From the NCBI GenBank assembly GCA_030407085.1, contig CM059586.1, forward strand, positions 15,952,001 to 16,016,000: a DNA stretch of 64,000 bases, read 5' to 3'. Of the stretch, positions 24,751 through 37,912 are shown piece by piece. The notes beneath the pieces were generated by a model. That model ran no database searches. It was given only the letters and a program-made list of their open reading frames with translations, and was not told the DNA's origin. The first letter of the stretch is position 1. Each line of letters starts with the position of its first letter. The position numbers and the translations under genes are program-made. The stretch comes from Trichopria drosophilae. Lineage: Eukaryota; Arthropoda; Insecta; Hymenoptera; Diapriidae.

Positions 24751-25960
24751 TTTTCGTGTAAAAAATTATATGCTTCAAAGGATAAAGGAACCTTTTACAA
24801 AACGACAACATCCAAACAAAATTGATACTAGGTATTTTTCACGTATTTTTGTCTCCTGATTAAAAATATGACGATAAATAATGGGGGTCAGTATAATTAA
24901 AGCAGGCATTTTTTAAAAAGTATAAGGAACTTTTCCGTTTTTTTCTAATTATTTCGATAAAATATAAGTTTTGCAATGAAAATGTTTCAAACCAAAGATG
25001 TAATAAAAAAACTTGAAATTGTTTACCAAAAAATCCCAGTGAGATTTATTTGCAATATCAATGGGAATATCGAAAAACTATGCTAAACGTGAGAATAATA
25101 GGCATTGAGCAAATTACTTGGATCCAATTTCAATGTGGGTTCGATATCACCTACATATAACTTAAATTAGGTTAGCATAGTGACTTGGACGAAGGCGCCA
25201 GCATAGGCTGTGCCTGGGTTCCAACATTACAATTGTATTGCCTGTTCTTCTACTAGACTAACCTAACTAACTAACCTAACCCCCATATTTGGTGAAATTG
25301 AACCCACGTACAATTTTAAGCTTATAAATGCTGTTCCAATAATCGAAATTGAAAGGCAGCTTTGACTGAATATGTTTTACAAAACTTCTGTATTTATATA
25401 TTTTTCGACTAGGTCATCATCAGAAAGATATAAGCATTACTTAAATTTTAAAACGCAAATAAATATGAACAAATTGAAACTGTTTTCGTATGCCCCCCTC
25501 CCTCTACCCTATGGATCTAAACCATCGAATATAACATTCACTTTAAACATTAATTTAATGTACAGTAGCCTTCGTAGAAATTCGGTCTAAATATTGCCCA
25601 GTTTTTGACAAATAAACTTGTGTACTAACTAGTTTGTGAGTAATAATATGTGTCCTGATTTCCAAACAAAATATAACAAAATCATGGATTATTTTTGGAT
25701 ACATTTCTTAGATAATCTGTGGACAATTTCTGCACTATTTCAGCAAAAAAGTGCTCAGATTATTTGACAGGAACAACCTAAATACATTTTTTTGTCATTT
25801 CTAGACGATGTTTTTTTTTTACGATAACAGAACAATTATCTGGACACTTTTTTGGCAGTTTCTGTTCAGTTTTATTTTTTTGTAGTTCTGAAATAAAATT
25901 TTATTATCGTAACTATTAGTAGGAAAAAGATTGAACTTCGTTCAGCAGATTTAATATGAG

Positions 25961-26036
25961 AATCATCATCCTCATCATTGTCATCATAATCATCATAATC
26001 ACTACTATTGTTATTATTTTCGTTAATATTTTCATC
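25961..26036. repeat. ATC/CAT-rich microsatellite
   Basis: Imperfect run of (ATC)n and (ATA/ATC)n triplets. Confidence 0.7.
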
Positions 26037-28960
26037 AGTTACTTCGTAGAAATTTATATGTCAGCACTGGCACATAGGTTTGCTTCATAAGTTTCCTAAC
26101 ATTCTTAATATAAATTCATCCTATTCTACGGTCACTAACAACAGAAAATAATTATATACTGACGGGAAAAAGTGATATTACACATTGTATATGAGCGAAC
26201 CAAATCAGTCGAATATTCGCGAGATACTGATTATTGTCTTCTTATTTAATAGCAAGATACAATTTTTCCAAGAACAACGAGCAATGAAAATAATAACAAT
26301 CGTGAAACGTAAACATCATACGTTAAGGATTATAAACCGTTCGCTGCATTTGACCTACAATCCGCATTTATTTCATACATATTTTGAATCATTTTGCAGG
26401 TAGGATTTTTTAACAAATCTATAAGCAGTTTTAATTCATTTAATTGTATCCATTATGTAGAGAGTTTTGTAGCAACCCTAATAACATGGAATAACCTAAT
26501 AATTAACATATTTTCTTAAAATTAAAGAATCCTTTTTCTATGTAACCGCCAATTGTTCTTGAATCCTTTTTCATTTACTGGGAAGTTTGGATATGTTTAT
26601 TTAAAATATTTATATTTAGTACAGCCAAAGGCCCCTAATTAATATAATAGATTAGCCTGAAAAAATTATTATTAGGTTCTATTTGTTGCAGTGCCTGATA
26701 ATCCGTGCAATGTAAACAATTTCTGAAGTAAATTTCTGAAACGTGTAACTAAAGATTTATGCAGATAGCATTACTGAAAATTTTGATACTTTTTATCAAA
26801 TTCAGACACGGTTTGGTAATTTTTAAAGATGCAATATTAATAACTTCAGGGACGGGTTCGCAATTTTCAGAACCAATGTTTCAAGTTTATATTATCATTG
26901 TATTCCTAGTGACTAGTAAAATTAGAAGGTATATAATGCTTTTTTTTATACATTGATTTCGTTCTTGTTAGATATGTATATGATAACAAATTGTGTGTCT
27001 TACGACTGGTTAGTAAATGTCGGAAATTAAGTTTTGAGATTTAATAATAATAGATTAATTAAACTGTCCAAACAAACAGACTAAATATTAAAGTTCTAAC
27101 CGGTAACAAATATTTAGTCAATATTACATATTTTTTGTCAGGATTTGCTATACATGGATGAATTACTCCAAACCTAAACTGTTTCCACATTAATTATATA
27201 AGAAAACCGTTAAAAACTAAATTCATTATTGTGTGAAAATGTGTACATTATAATTATTTCTCGAAAATATCAGTAACTTTCTATAAGTATGACCAATAAC
27301 TGAACTATTTAAATATTATGATTCAAATGTATAACAATTATCGAAAGATTAAATCAATTTTTGACAAAGTAAATCAGCCTTCGTCTTACCTGAGTTTGAA
27401 GTATTGAGTTATGCTACGAGACGGGTTGCCTGGCGTTTGGGGTTCTAATTTATGACCTGGCGCCAAAAACTTTATTACTAAAGTAAATCATAATCGATGC
27501 ATTCAATTTAGAAAGCTTAATTAAATTTAAATGAATTCTGTGATTTAAGGTTTCGGAAGAATAATACAGAATACTGGATTTAAAAAAAAAATTTGTCAAT
27601 TACACTTTCATAAACGAATTATATTGAAATAATTATTTATTGTCAGACATAACTATCATCAAAAACTATTCAGACAATTTACTTGTGTATATACAAATGA
27701 AACTATGTCTTCTATGTTAATTTTTTTACCATGAAAAATTAATTATTGTTTTTAGAACAATTATACAACAACTTTATAACAATAAATATTTTAAGAGAAT
27801 CATTTAAAATACAAGATAGCATCAACCCATTATGCTTAATAATGTAATATTAACTAAAACTGTTTAATATTAAAAAATAATATTGCTCTTTGAATGTTAT
27901 GCTGTGTTTGGAATACCTAACAACTGTAGTTTAAAAAAAAAGTTAATCAAAATTCGGTAAACGCCTATTTTGCTGCCTAGTCGTGTAATGTATTATTTTA
28001 CAAATATTTTCCTCCAATATTGAAAATTTGTCAATATTTTGATAGAGACCTTAGATTCGTAATTTTCATTGTCTCAATTTCACATTATTCGTCATAATTA
28101 AGACTCGAAAAACGCCTCGAATTTACAATTTCAACAGCAATAAAACAAACCATTTGGAAATTCCGTAATGATCCTTGGCTTCTAATTTCCTATATTTTAT
28201 TTTTTAACTTTTATTTTTTTAATGTTTGTAACCAAATTATTAGAGTTATCTAATCTATCTTTTCTCGAATATTCTAACAGAAATTAATAAATTAAACAAT
28301 TCCGTTATTGACACAAATAAATCGTTTTTGAAAATCTGTCCCTAATGTGCACATTTCCTTCCATTGTTACACAAAATGAAAAATCTCTTAGAAATTTGTA
28401 AAGTAACAGAAAAATTCGTTCCATTCGAAGAACTGGGGGAAATTCCAATAAATTACGTGCAATTATCTAAGGGATTATTCAATTTTTGGTTTTAGGGGTT
28501 AATTCATGTTGTTACCTAAGTAGATGTATATAATGTAACGACTGAATATGTATAGTTATTCTTGAAGATATATTATCTTGTCTTCTCGTATTTGTACTTC
28601 ACGTAAATTACAATCGGTTTTTTCGAAACAGTTTACATAAACCACAGATTTAGAATGCAAGTACTTATGATACATAAGCATTTTAAATGTAGCCCTCTAC
28701 CAGTGTATTTGATTTGTGATTTTTTAACTAATCAAACAGTAGCGGACCTAACCTCATAAATCCAAACATACATTTGAAAGAATTGACGTTTTTTAATAAA
28801 TATGCATACTTTTTATTACATACATACCGATGGCTGGTACGAAGAATCAGTTAACTGGGGTTTGGGACGAATAACTGAACATTTCGGAAGTTGCGACAAA
28901 CAACCGGACACTTTAAAAGTTTAAAAAATAAGTACGGTTCCACGTCGCAAATTCTGAAAT

Positions 28961-29100
28961 TTCCAGTTTGAAAGATTCGGTTTGATTGTGAAAAATTCGG
29001 TTCTTCATAGCAAATTCTGAAATGACCGGTTCTTCATAGCAAATTCTGAAATGACCGGTTCTTCGTCACAAAACTTTTAAAATGCCCGATTCTTCGTACA
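28961..29100. repeat. Minisatellite, about 29-bp unit
   Basis: The unit GGTTCTTCATAGCAAATTC plus TGAAATGACC is repeated twice almost perfectly, with two or three decayed copies on either side. Confidence 0.75.
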
Positions 29101-29319
29101 AGCCATCGATATTACGTAACATTTCACGAATATGAGACAATAAAAACAGCAAAGTGTTGCGTCGGAATATTAATTAGTTAATCATGAAAATGCACTTTTT
29201 ATGTTTACCATATGAAAGTTTGTGGCAGATACTTAACTATCTGAAAAAACTTGGGGATTTATTGTCACCCATTTTACCGCATTTTTTTACTGTATTATTT
29301 TGTTGTCAGAATGTCATCA

Positions 29320-29527
29320 CAGACAATAAAATAAAAAAGGCTTCAGAATGATTTCGAAATGTGCTCTAAAAGAAGTCAAATATTCCAGTTTCTGAGTGTT
29401 TTCTGAACATGATGTCATTACGAGATCTTTATGAACTCATTTTTAGAAAACCCCAGAAAGTACCCATCTGACTTCTTTTAGAGCAAATTCTGAAATAATT
29501 CTGAACTTTTTTGTATTTTGCTGTCTG
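29320..29527. repeat. Foldback element (MITE-like)
   Basis: Left arm CAGACAATAAAATAAAAAAGG... through GCTCTAAAAGAAGTCA and a right arm that is its reverse complement, ending TTTTGCTGTCTG at 29527. The arms are about 65 nt with a loop of about 80 nt. No coding capacity. Confidence 0.75.
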
Positions 29528-32042
29528 GGATATAAAGGCAAATATTACTACAGGCACATGCAGAATTTATGATGTTTCTACAGTACCCTAAATACTCACT
29601 AGAGGCGCTACGGTGGTTGGGTCTCGCAAGTGGGAGGAGATTGTGTCGATTAGTGTATATAAAGGAACGGATAGAAAGAAAGAGCTCATATATCTTGTAT
29701 AATTCGCATCTGCGATTAGTAACAATAATCCAGCATAAAAGTGTTCAATGATATTGCGGATGTTAAATTTAAAAAGGAACAGCATTTGATAAGAAACTCT
29801 TCGGCAGCCCAATAAACAGCGGATCGTTTAATAAACGTTGAAATAGAGGTTAATACTACGTGATAAACGTGGTGTATTTAACGTTTATAAGACAGGTAAA
29901 TATAGCGTGACGATATCCGCGTGAAAAATGTTAAACGTATATTATAAACCTATATTATAGGATTGTTCACATTGTAACCTATATACTACTTTTAAACTAA
30001 ACTTATGTGTAATAAATATATATATTAAACGATAGTGTTATTGGGATTAAGTAAATGATTAGCTCATGAATGTATAAAATATTTTTGGTTTAAAAATGAT
30101 ATAGGTTCAACGTTTTATTAACGTATGTGATAAATGGATATTAACCTGAATTACATACACGTGTTATAAATGGAGTATATTTGAGGTAATTTAAACGTTT
30201 TTCATACAAGTATATTTACATACAATATTACACCTTTATTAAACGCTTTTTCAATTTATTTTATTTTTGGTATTTCATAAACAATTGTTTGAAATTTAAA
30301 ATACATTTCATAGAATATATACGTGTTATAAATAATAAACTTAAACGACAGTTTAATAAACATCACGGTCGTAATACACAAACCGTTTTTAAACCATACG
30401 TGAAATAAACGTATATTAAACGGTAGTATTTTATTAAAAGTGATGCGTATGTGTTTCCAAATTGTCCTTGCATTAACTATAGTTTTTAGAATTAATTCGA
30501 GTAAATTTACAAGTAATATATTTTAATACACATAGCAATTTTTACAATCTGTGTACTACTTCTAGTCACTACAACAAACCTTGACACATATACAAATAGT
30601 ATTATATAATATATTACAAAAGCTTTTTTATATCCCTACTTTTCAACTTCAAAAAAGTAAAATATTGCGTAATTTCTTTGAAAAACTACACCAAGGGTTA
30701 CGCATGATACAACTTTTTAAACTACACCATGGAGTTTATGGCTCCAAAAAGTCGGAAGTATTAGTTTCCTAGTGATTAAGTACGACGCTGTTTACGACTA
30801 CGACGCACGACCAAAACCAACACAAACTTACATAATTTGCAAATACAGGTAGAAATTCTTCGTCAGAAAGTTCTACCAAAAACTGGCGTCTCGTCCTATC
30901 GTCAGACCACGAAATTAATGTTTGATTTGATCTACAGTCATAATGACTTGCAATAGTTATATTATTCATTGTCATCTTAAAAAGTTTTTATTTTATTGGA
31001 AAATTATTTCATGACGTAAAAACAAGTTTGAAAGATACTAGAAAACATATTAAGTGCTTTAGAAAAATTTGGTCAATTAATTAAAGTCTAATTGGACCAA
31101 TTTTTATTTTGGAATTCAGATAATAATTGGACATAATTGCATAGTTTAAGTAATATATGTATTTTGTCTGGAGGGTTTTTTAAGTCAATATTTTACCTTA
31201 TATGAAGTCTCTAATTTCGGTCAAAAGACGATATCCTAAAACATAAAATCTGGACTGGTTACCCTGTAGGTGAAAAAAAAATTTGTCGTATGAAACAAAA
31301 AATGTCTCTTCATTCGTCTTTCTTAATTAGACATTAGCTTAATTGGAAGCACTGTATCTCTGTTGAACATCAGCGACAAGTAATTATTTGAACAAAAACT
31401 TCCCTACAATTTCAACATTGAAAGAAAGCCGTAATCATGGATTGTTCCATGAGTTGAATAGGCTGAATAAAATGTTAAAAACATTTATTTTGAGGAACTC
31501 CATCATTTAAGGATATTTCATACTATTTTTTATATATTATATATATTTAACGAGTTATAATAAATAAATCTTCTCTATAGTCTAGAAGCTATAGTTTATC
31601 AAATATTTATACTGAAAAACTATCAAAACTATCGTGTTCATATGGTGTTTCTGATATAAAATATTGTACACCAGATGACAATCACCAAGCTTGACAAATT
31701 TACGAAATGCTCGATGACAATGCGCCTTAAATCAAAAGCGGAACACGCGAAAGAAAAGGCTTCAAAATATTGTTTCAGTCGAACGGCACTTTAGGCTTCA
31801 AAGACCAAAGAAGAACATACAAGCGTATAAAGCAAAATCCAAAAAGAAAAAACAAGCACGCACCATTTTTACGACTTGTTTGATTCAATTAGAGCACTAT
31901 CCTTCTATTTACATGTTTATTTTAAAATTTCGATATTTGCTTCGAAGAGTCGACAAATACTAACGGAGACGGGAAGCACTGTCTCCTGCCAGTCGCCATG
32001 TGCTAGACGGTTCAAAACAAAAAAAACTCCGGAGTGGTGCCA

Positions 32043-32392
32043 ACCTTTTTATCAGAGCATCGCTGCCGGAGGTGCAGGCGATCGTACTCGGTGCCGCCGA
32101 TAAGAAAGTACCTGGATTTTTTGAAAAAAAAAAAAATGGACACAACAAAATTTTCAGATTGCGTCGGCATACGTAAATCTGGACTACGCTTGCGGTTAGC
32201 TTTACGGTAAAATGTGGTAATTACCCCTTTTGCTGGTCGGACGCCCTGGAGACGTCTTCCAGTCGCGCGCAGGTAATAATAATTCGTAATTCAGCCTCCT
32301 GTCTAGCCGCATGTACTAATGGCGCCCTAATAGTCCGACCTTATCTCTATCTCTCTCTTAAGATCAGTCCCCCTTGAGATGACACCTACCAG
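32043..32392 (+). repeat. GC-rich block, copy 1 of a direct repeat flanking gene B
   Basis: It shares an ordered series of words with 36337-36692: CTTTTTATCAGAGCA, GATTGC-TCGG, GTAAA-CTGGAC, TACCCCTTTTG, GTCTAGCC, GGCGCCCT--GTCCGAC, AGT-CCCCTT. It ends about 235 bp upstream of the start codon of gene B, so it may contain its promoter. Confidence 0.65.
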
Positions 32393-32627
32393 ACCTAGAC
32401 CTTAGTCTCGACCCGAAACATACCCCCGTCTGGGTACTTGACGCGCGTGCTGGTTTGCCCCCACTTCCGGAATGGACAGCACTCCATAAAAGACTGCATC
32501 ACAGCTAGGGTTGCTTTACTTCTTTTTCCGTTTCCACTCAAGAAACATCGAAATTTTGACGTCAGTCCACTTTGGTTAAAAATTTTGTGCAACAAATCAG
32601 TGTGTAACTTCAGTGTCAACTTCAACA

Positions 32628-35600
32628 ATGGCTTTCGCGAATGTTGTTCTTGTGCTTGCTACCATGTCTTGTGTCAACGCCGTTCTGAAGAGCGAACATC
32701 AATTGGAACTTGTGCAGATTGTGAGTTTTTGTTATTTCTTGGTTTTGGATTTGGTGGATAAAAATTGTTTTTAGACAATTGATGTGGTTTTGCTGGTTTT
32801 GTAGTGTGAATTGTCATCAAACCACTCGCATCCATTTTTATTTTGAAATGATGTTTGAAGTTTGGCGGGTTTGTTCTTATCAATTGTTTTACATTCTCAA
32901 TATTAATGTTTCTTCAACTTCATTAACGTTGTTTTAATTTTCCTGCGTTATTCAAAGACCATCATTATTATTTGTCAAAATCGGAGTTTTCTCTGGTAAT
33001 TAACTTCTTTGAGGATTAAAGTTATTTTTCATTATTATGTGAATGAAAAAATGAAAGAAGAAAAGAAAAACTAGACTACAATAGATTTTATTTATTAAAA
33101 ATTTCTTTATTCTACTTTTCTGATACCTTAATACTACGAAGGGTTATGAAATGTTTTAAATCACAATTGGAAAGAAAAAATTCAACTATTTTTATTTTTC
33201 ATATTTTCAAAATAGAAAGACAACTCCATTAAAACGTCACATTATGTAATAAACTTCTACATTATATTATTCCTTTGAAAATTATTAAACAGTCATTTTA
33301 CACAAGAAAAATAAACAAAAACCGAAAAGAAATTTTTGTTTATTTTAACATTTTTTAAATTGAAAAACTAAAATCATTAATTGTGCATTCGTATTCATTT
33401 ATATTTTTGGAGTTTTTAAAATAACTTTTAAATAATTAATTAATTATATGAAAAAAATAAAAAAGTTCATTTTTGTTGTCAATTATTAAAAACATATAAA
33501 CAGCTTCGTTGCAATGGAACATGTGTATTTCACTTCTACGTTAATTTATAATTATTATTTATATTATGAACTTTCATTTTTATATATGTAAAAAAGAAAT
33601 GAAAAACTCGATTTTTTTTTGTTTTTAAAATTTTTTGAAATAAAAGAAAAACTCAATTCAAAAATAAAATTATGCATTCTATTTCTGTTGTGTTTTATTT
33701 TTTTGAGGGTTTTAAAGAAGTTTAGTCATGAAAGGCAAAAAAATGAAGTCAAATTTTTTTGTTTAGATTTTTCAAAATGGAGAAACAACTCCGTTCAAAA
33801 GTGATATATATGTTACTGATCCACACGATGCGTCCAGTTATGAACCTTGGGGATACGGCCAGTTGACAGATGTAAGTAGAAAATTTTGTGAAAAAACTGT
33901 TATACTAAATAAATAATTAATTGGAAATCAGCAGAGTTTAATAGGTTTTTCAAGTTTTTATTATTTGTAATAACGAATCATTATAAAAATTACATAGTAA
34001 TAAATTTTAATAATAATTATTAATTGTTCATCTTGCATGATATGTAATTTTTTTTAATTAATCGTTAGTCAATGAACATACAAAATTTGAAAATAAAAAT
34101 GTTAAAATAATGTTAATATTTTTTTATTGTTAAAATTTATATACAATATGAAAAGAAAATAAATAAACATTGTTATTGTTATTTATAATAAAAAATAAAC
34201 GTTCGTTAAAAAATAATGTACTCAGACATATTCGCAAGCGCCAAAAAAAAATCCTGGTTTAAAACAAATAGAATAATTGTCTGCATTCCATCCAACACAT
34301 GTTGTCCTTCGAGCGTCTTACGTAAAAAGCCCAACTACTTTTTCGTTTTCGCCAGATAATTGAAATCTAAATTTCCCATCTTGTCTTAGGCAGTAGACGA
34401 CTTAAAATTTAATCTGTCTCGCCTCCGTTCGGTTTGCGCAGGGCGACAGTAGGGATTGGAGTTCTTTAGCAAATTCCACTACACTAATAGTAATAATTCG
34501 TATTAACAAAATGCCTTAATCAACTATTTTCTTTGCAGATTGGGAAGACGAGGGAATACAAATTTGGCCAAACATTGAGGCAAATCTATAAGGATTTCAT
34601 TGACACTCAATATAATTCGAAAGAAGTGTATACTTATAGTGCCAACGAAGAATACATGAAAATGTCTCTGAACTATCTATTAGAGGGACTTTATTCGAAT
34701 TTGGAAAAAAAAGAACCAGAAGGAATCTACCCACGGGTCGAACATTATCATGAAAGGGTTGAAACTGTTTTGAATCCTCGTACATGCGAAGAGTAAGTAA
34801 AATCAATTGAAATGTGTATAAAAACAAATTAAATGTTCTGAAACAAATTTTAATATCTGTATTTTTTATGTTTAGTTTCATCAAAGCAGAGGAGGAAGTC
34901 TTGAAAAATCCGGAAGTTATTGAAAAATTCGGAAAGTACGAAGGTTTATACGAGTACTTAAAATTACACGTTGGAGAGGACTGTAATTCACACGAACGTA
35001 TAATACAGATTACAAGCGTTTTGAACTCACAGGTAAGAATCGAAAAATTAAAATATGAAATTTTATATTAAACAAAATCCTCTATGAATATTTTTAATTA
35101 TCGCGAATGTCTCCAATAATGTAATTTATTTATAACTTTCAGATAAGCATGAATCTTGACCTACCAGACTGGTGCACACCTGGAGTACTGAAGTTGTTGA
35201 AGGACGTAACTGTATTTTCGCACAAAGTGCACTCCTTCACCGACGAAATGAAAAGGTACAACGGGGGTCCATTGATTCGAGCATTTTGGGAACATATGAG
35301 TCAAAAGAATAAGAAGAAACTATATCTCTATAGCGGATCTCAAGGGAATCTTGCTGGTTTCGCCAGAGCATTGAATTTGACTTACCCAAAATTTCCTGCT
35401 TTTGGAAGCGCCGTCATAATGGAGAAAAGAAGGAACGAAAATAACGAAGTACTTGTTCGGGTAAGTCAAAAATTTTGTTTCGGGAAATTTTGAAAATGTA
35501 GCATTGTTTTTTGATGATATCAAAAATATTTTAGCGGGCATTTAAACGGTTTATCCATTTCAGATTTTGGCATGGTCAGGTAGCGATTCGGAAGTACTAT

Positions 35601-35743
35601 TTCCACTGCAGATACCAGGTTGTGAAGAGTACTGTCCAATAGAAGAATTCTACAAAATAATCGAACCCATTCTGCCATCTGACGATGAATTGAAGTGTCT
35701 CTTGAAAGACGAGGGCAAGAAAAAGAAGTATAAGAAACATTAA
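32628..35743 (+). CDS. Histidine acid phosphatase-like protein B, predicted pseudo-enzyme
   Basis: Six exons: 32628-32720, 33767-33871, 34539-34792, 34876-35032, 35143-35460, 35564-35743 (368 aa), all with clean GT-AG junctions and an uninterrupted frame. Exons 2 and 4 have the same lengths as in gene A (105 and 157 nt). It has a signal peptide (MAFANVVLVLATMSCVNA) and LELVQI before the first motif. The catalytic motif aligned with A's LFRHGHRTP reads IFQNGETTP, so both Arg and the nucleophilic His are gone. The Arg of A's SNRDRTKAS is Tyr in B (ANEEYMKMS). A's GGHETNIAG reads SGSQGNLAG, so the catalytic acid pair is Ser-Gln. Flanking fold residues (PWGYGQLTD, NGGPLIRAFWEHM, PGCEEYCPIEEF, PSDDELKC) are well kept. 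The C-terminus is a basic tail (DEGKKKKYKKH). It cannot use the usual phosphatase mechanism, yet the frame and splice sites are intact, which suggests a retained binding role. Confidence 0.92.
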
Positions 35744-36336
35744 TTGATCGACGTTATGTTTGTTATGCACAAATGTTTGTACATATTTGCTGTTTCTTTT
35801 AAAGATCAGTATTTTATTATTTTGTTAATTGGAATAATGTCAATTATTCGTCTTTGACTCGAAGAACTTTGTTAAACGTAATTACAAAATTCTACGTATT
35901 GTATATATGTATATAAGAATCTATGTTAATATTTATTATCAAATATAAATTCAAACTGCGTAATTGTGTTTTTTAGTATCCTACAAATTATTTGAATGCT
36001 TTTAAAGAGATCCAAGATGTAATAGTAATTCGAGTAGAAGTGCGTTTTACGCCCTCATATATTACACTATTAAGGTAGTTGAGGAACTTGAAAAGAAGAT
36101 GGGAGTTTGACATCCACTTGAAAGTTTCTAAATCTACACTCTATCTTCTGAAGTAAAACCTTTTTAATTTCGTAAAAATGAGTGACGTTGACATATTAAA
36201 ATAATGAAAATCTAAAATAAAGAAAACGAAACTTTTAATACCTGCACTAATTACCTTATCGATGTCTCCGCTACTCATTTAGTCCGGACAGTTAAAAACA
36301 AGAGAGCATTCCGAAGCGAGACGTTTTATGTAGACA

Positions 36337-36692
36337 AAACTTTTTATCAGAGCAGCACAGCCAAAGAGGCTTTCGATAAGGGCCCTAATCCTGGAAAAGT
36401 AGTATTGCAGAATGTCCTGATTGCATCGGTTTGACGTAAACCTGGACCGCTCCTACGTTGTCTCGTGGACAAATTTGAGATAAAGTACTTTATTTACCCC
36501 TTTTGACCTCAGAACGGGAATTCAAGCGCGTTTGACCGCCCCATGCAGGTATGTGGCTGTTGTCTAGCCTGTTAGGAACGATCACTAGTCTAGCCGTAGT
36601 AGATAATATTGGCGCCCTGTGGTCCGACTGAAACTTTCTCACTCAGTTGCCTCTCTCTGCGTCTCAACAGTTCTCAATCCCCTTCACTCATC
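36337..36692 (+). repeat. GC-rich block, copy 2 of a direct repeat flanking gene B
   Basis: Same orientation and order of conserved words as 32043-32392 (CTTTTTATCAGAGCA, GATTGCATCGG, GTAAACCTGGAC, TACCCCTTTTG, GTCTAGCC, GGCGCCCTGTGGTCCGAC). No gene of the family follows it. Confidence 0.65.
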
Positions 36693-37093
36693 AGGGCACA
36701 AAGATTACGTTCGAATTTGATTTCCCCTTCACAATGATTTGCAAACGACACATGGTCACCTTACCTAATATTATGTATGGAGAAACGCTGACGAAAGTTC
36801 GTGGTGGTTTAATTTAAATGTGGTTGTTTACAAATTTTGTTTAACATTCAAATTTTGTGAATTTACGTCCGTTTGCTTGTCAATTCATTTCAATTTCTTA
36901 CATTTAGTTAGTACCGATTGTTACCAACTATCTACACCATTTATTTTTAATTCTTAAACGTTATATGGGCATTTACCAAAAAAAATGATTTTTTTTTTTT
37001 AAATAAAAGTTAACGGTGACTGCTTACACAGTTTCTTAGAATAAGATATCAATATGAAAATTTGGTTGGACACTGAAACCACTGAAACGATAT

Positions 37094-37184
37094 TTTTAAT
37101 ACGACGGGCGCGGGGCTCGATAATTCGAGCCCGAATGTCTTGCTCTAGGGCGCGAAATCGAGCTTCGCGCCCGGAGTATTAAAA
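37094..37184. repeat. Nested GC-rich hairpins
   Basis: Outer arms TTTTTAATAC and GTATTAAAA enclose two perfect stems: GGGCTCG-ATAATT-CGAGCCC, and GGGCGCGAA-ATCGAGC-TTCGCGCCC. The arrangement is a three-way-junction-like fold in a very AT-rich setting. Confidence 0.7.
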
Positions 37185-37815
37185 CTGTTATTTATTAATA
37201 TTTCGGATGACATATGATGATGGTCGAAGTTTTGAAAATGCTCCCTTCCACTTTTTACACAATTCAATAACCCCCTCCTCCACTCCCCTCCTTTTCTACT
37301 GATAAGCGCCACTCTTTCTTCCAGTTTCTGGTCAATGTTACATTGGGAATGTTCTCATAAGCGAAAATTTTCACTCAAAAAACTAGGATACGATCTGGTA
37401 TTGTAGGTACCCAGTTGGTAGGCGCCCAGGTCGAAGTCTATATTTTTTTATCTTTTAACAAAGTCGTAAAAATGGTCGATGAGTAAAAGGTCAAAATATT
37501 CAGAAAAATTTTGTCGTTACCTACCCTACCTACGATCATGGTATTTCTAAGATTTACACCTAATTTTACCCGGATAAGGCATGCGCACTATCCACACAAA
37601 TATTCGAAACAAATATTTATTTATTATAAATTAAATTATAATATAACTGAAACCTGTTGTATTAAGCAATAGTCGACGCTCCGCAGGGTTGAAGTTTCTG
37701 AGCGAGCGAAGCGAGCTTGGCACCACGCCAACACTTTTTTTATTTTATTTTATACCGTCTATTTATTAATATTGTAGCTTTTTCGCGGGTGCACCTAAAC
37801 ATATAAAATTCCCGA

Positions 37816-37912
37816 CATTAAAATGTCATACATCTCAAAATGCAGACATTAAAAGACCAGACATTTTAAAATACAGACATTCAAAAACCTGTCATTTAAA
37901 AATACAGACACC
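37816..37912. repeat. Degenerate short tandem repeat
   Basis: Repeated ACATTAAAA / ACAGACATT words, about 22-bp period, four to five decayed copies. Confidence 0.5.

Larger units (their letters stand above)
22588..32627. other. Intergenic between phosphatases A and B; repeats only
   Basis: About 10 kb without a recognisable gene. It includes dispersed-family DNA (24290-24740), another TTAACCC-type terminus at 24028, a CAT-rich microsatellite (25961-26036), a minisatellite (28961-29100), a foldback element (29320-29527), a zone rich in CGTTTAATA/TATTAAACG words (29820-30430) and, just upstream of gene B, a GC-rich block repeated on the other side of that gene. Confidence 0.55.

Noticed and set aside
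36735..36818. Short frame starting MICKRHMV after GC-rich block 2, tested as a lost first exon of a gene B duplicate
   Set aside because: It lacks the LELVQ end and donor expected for this family.
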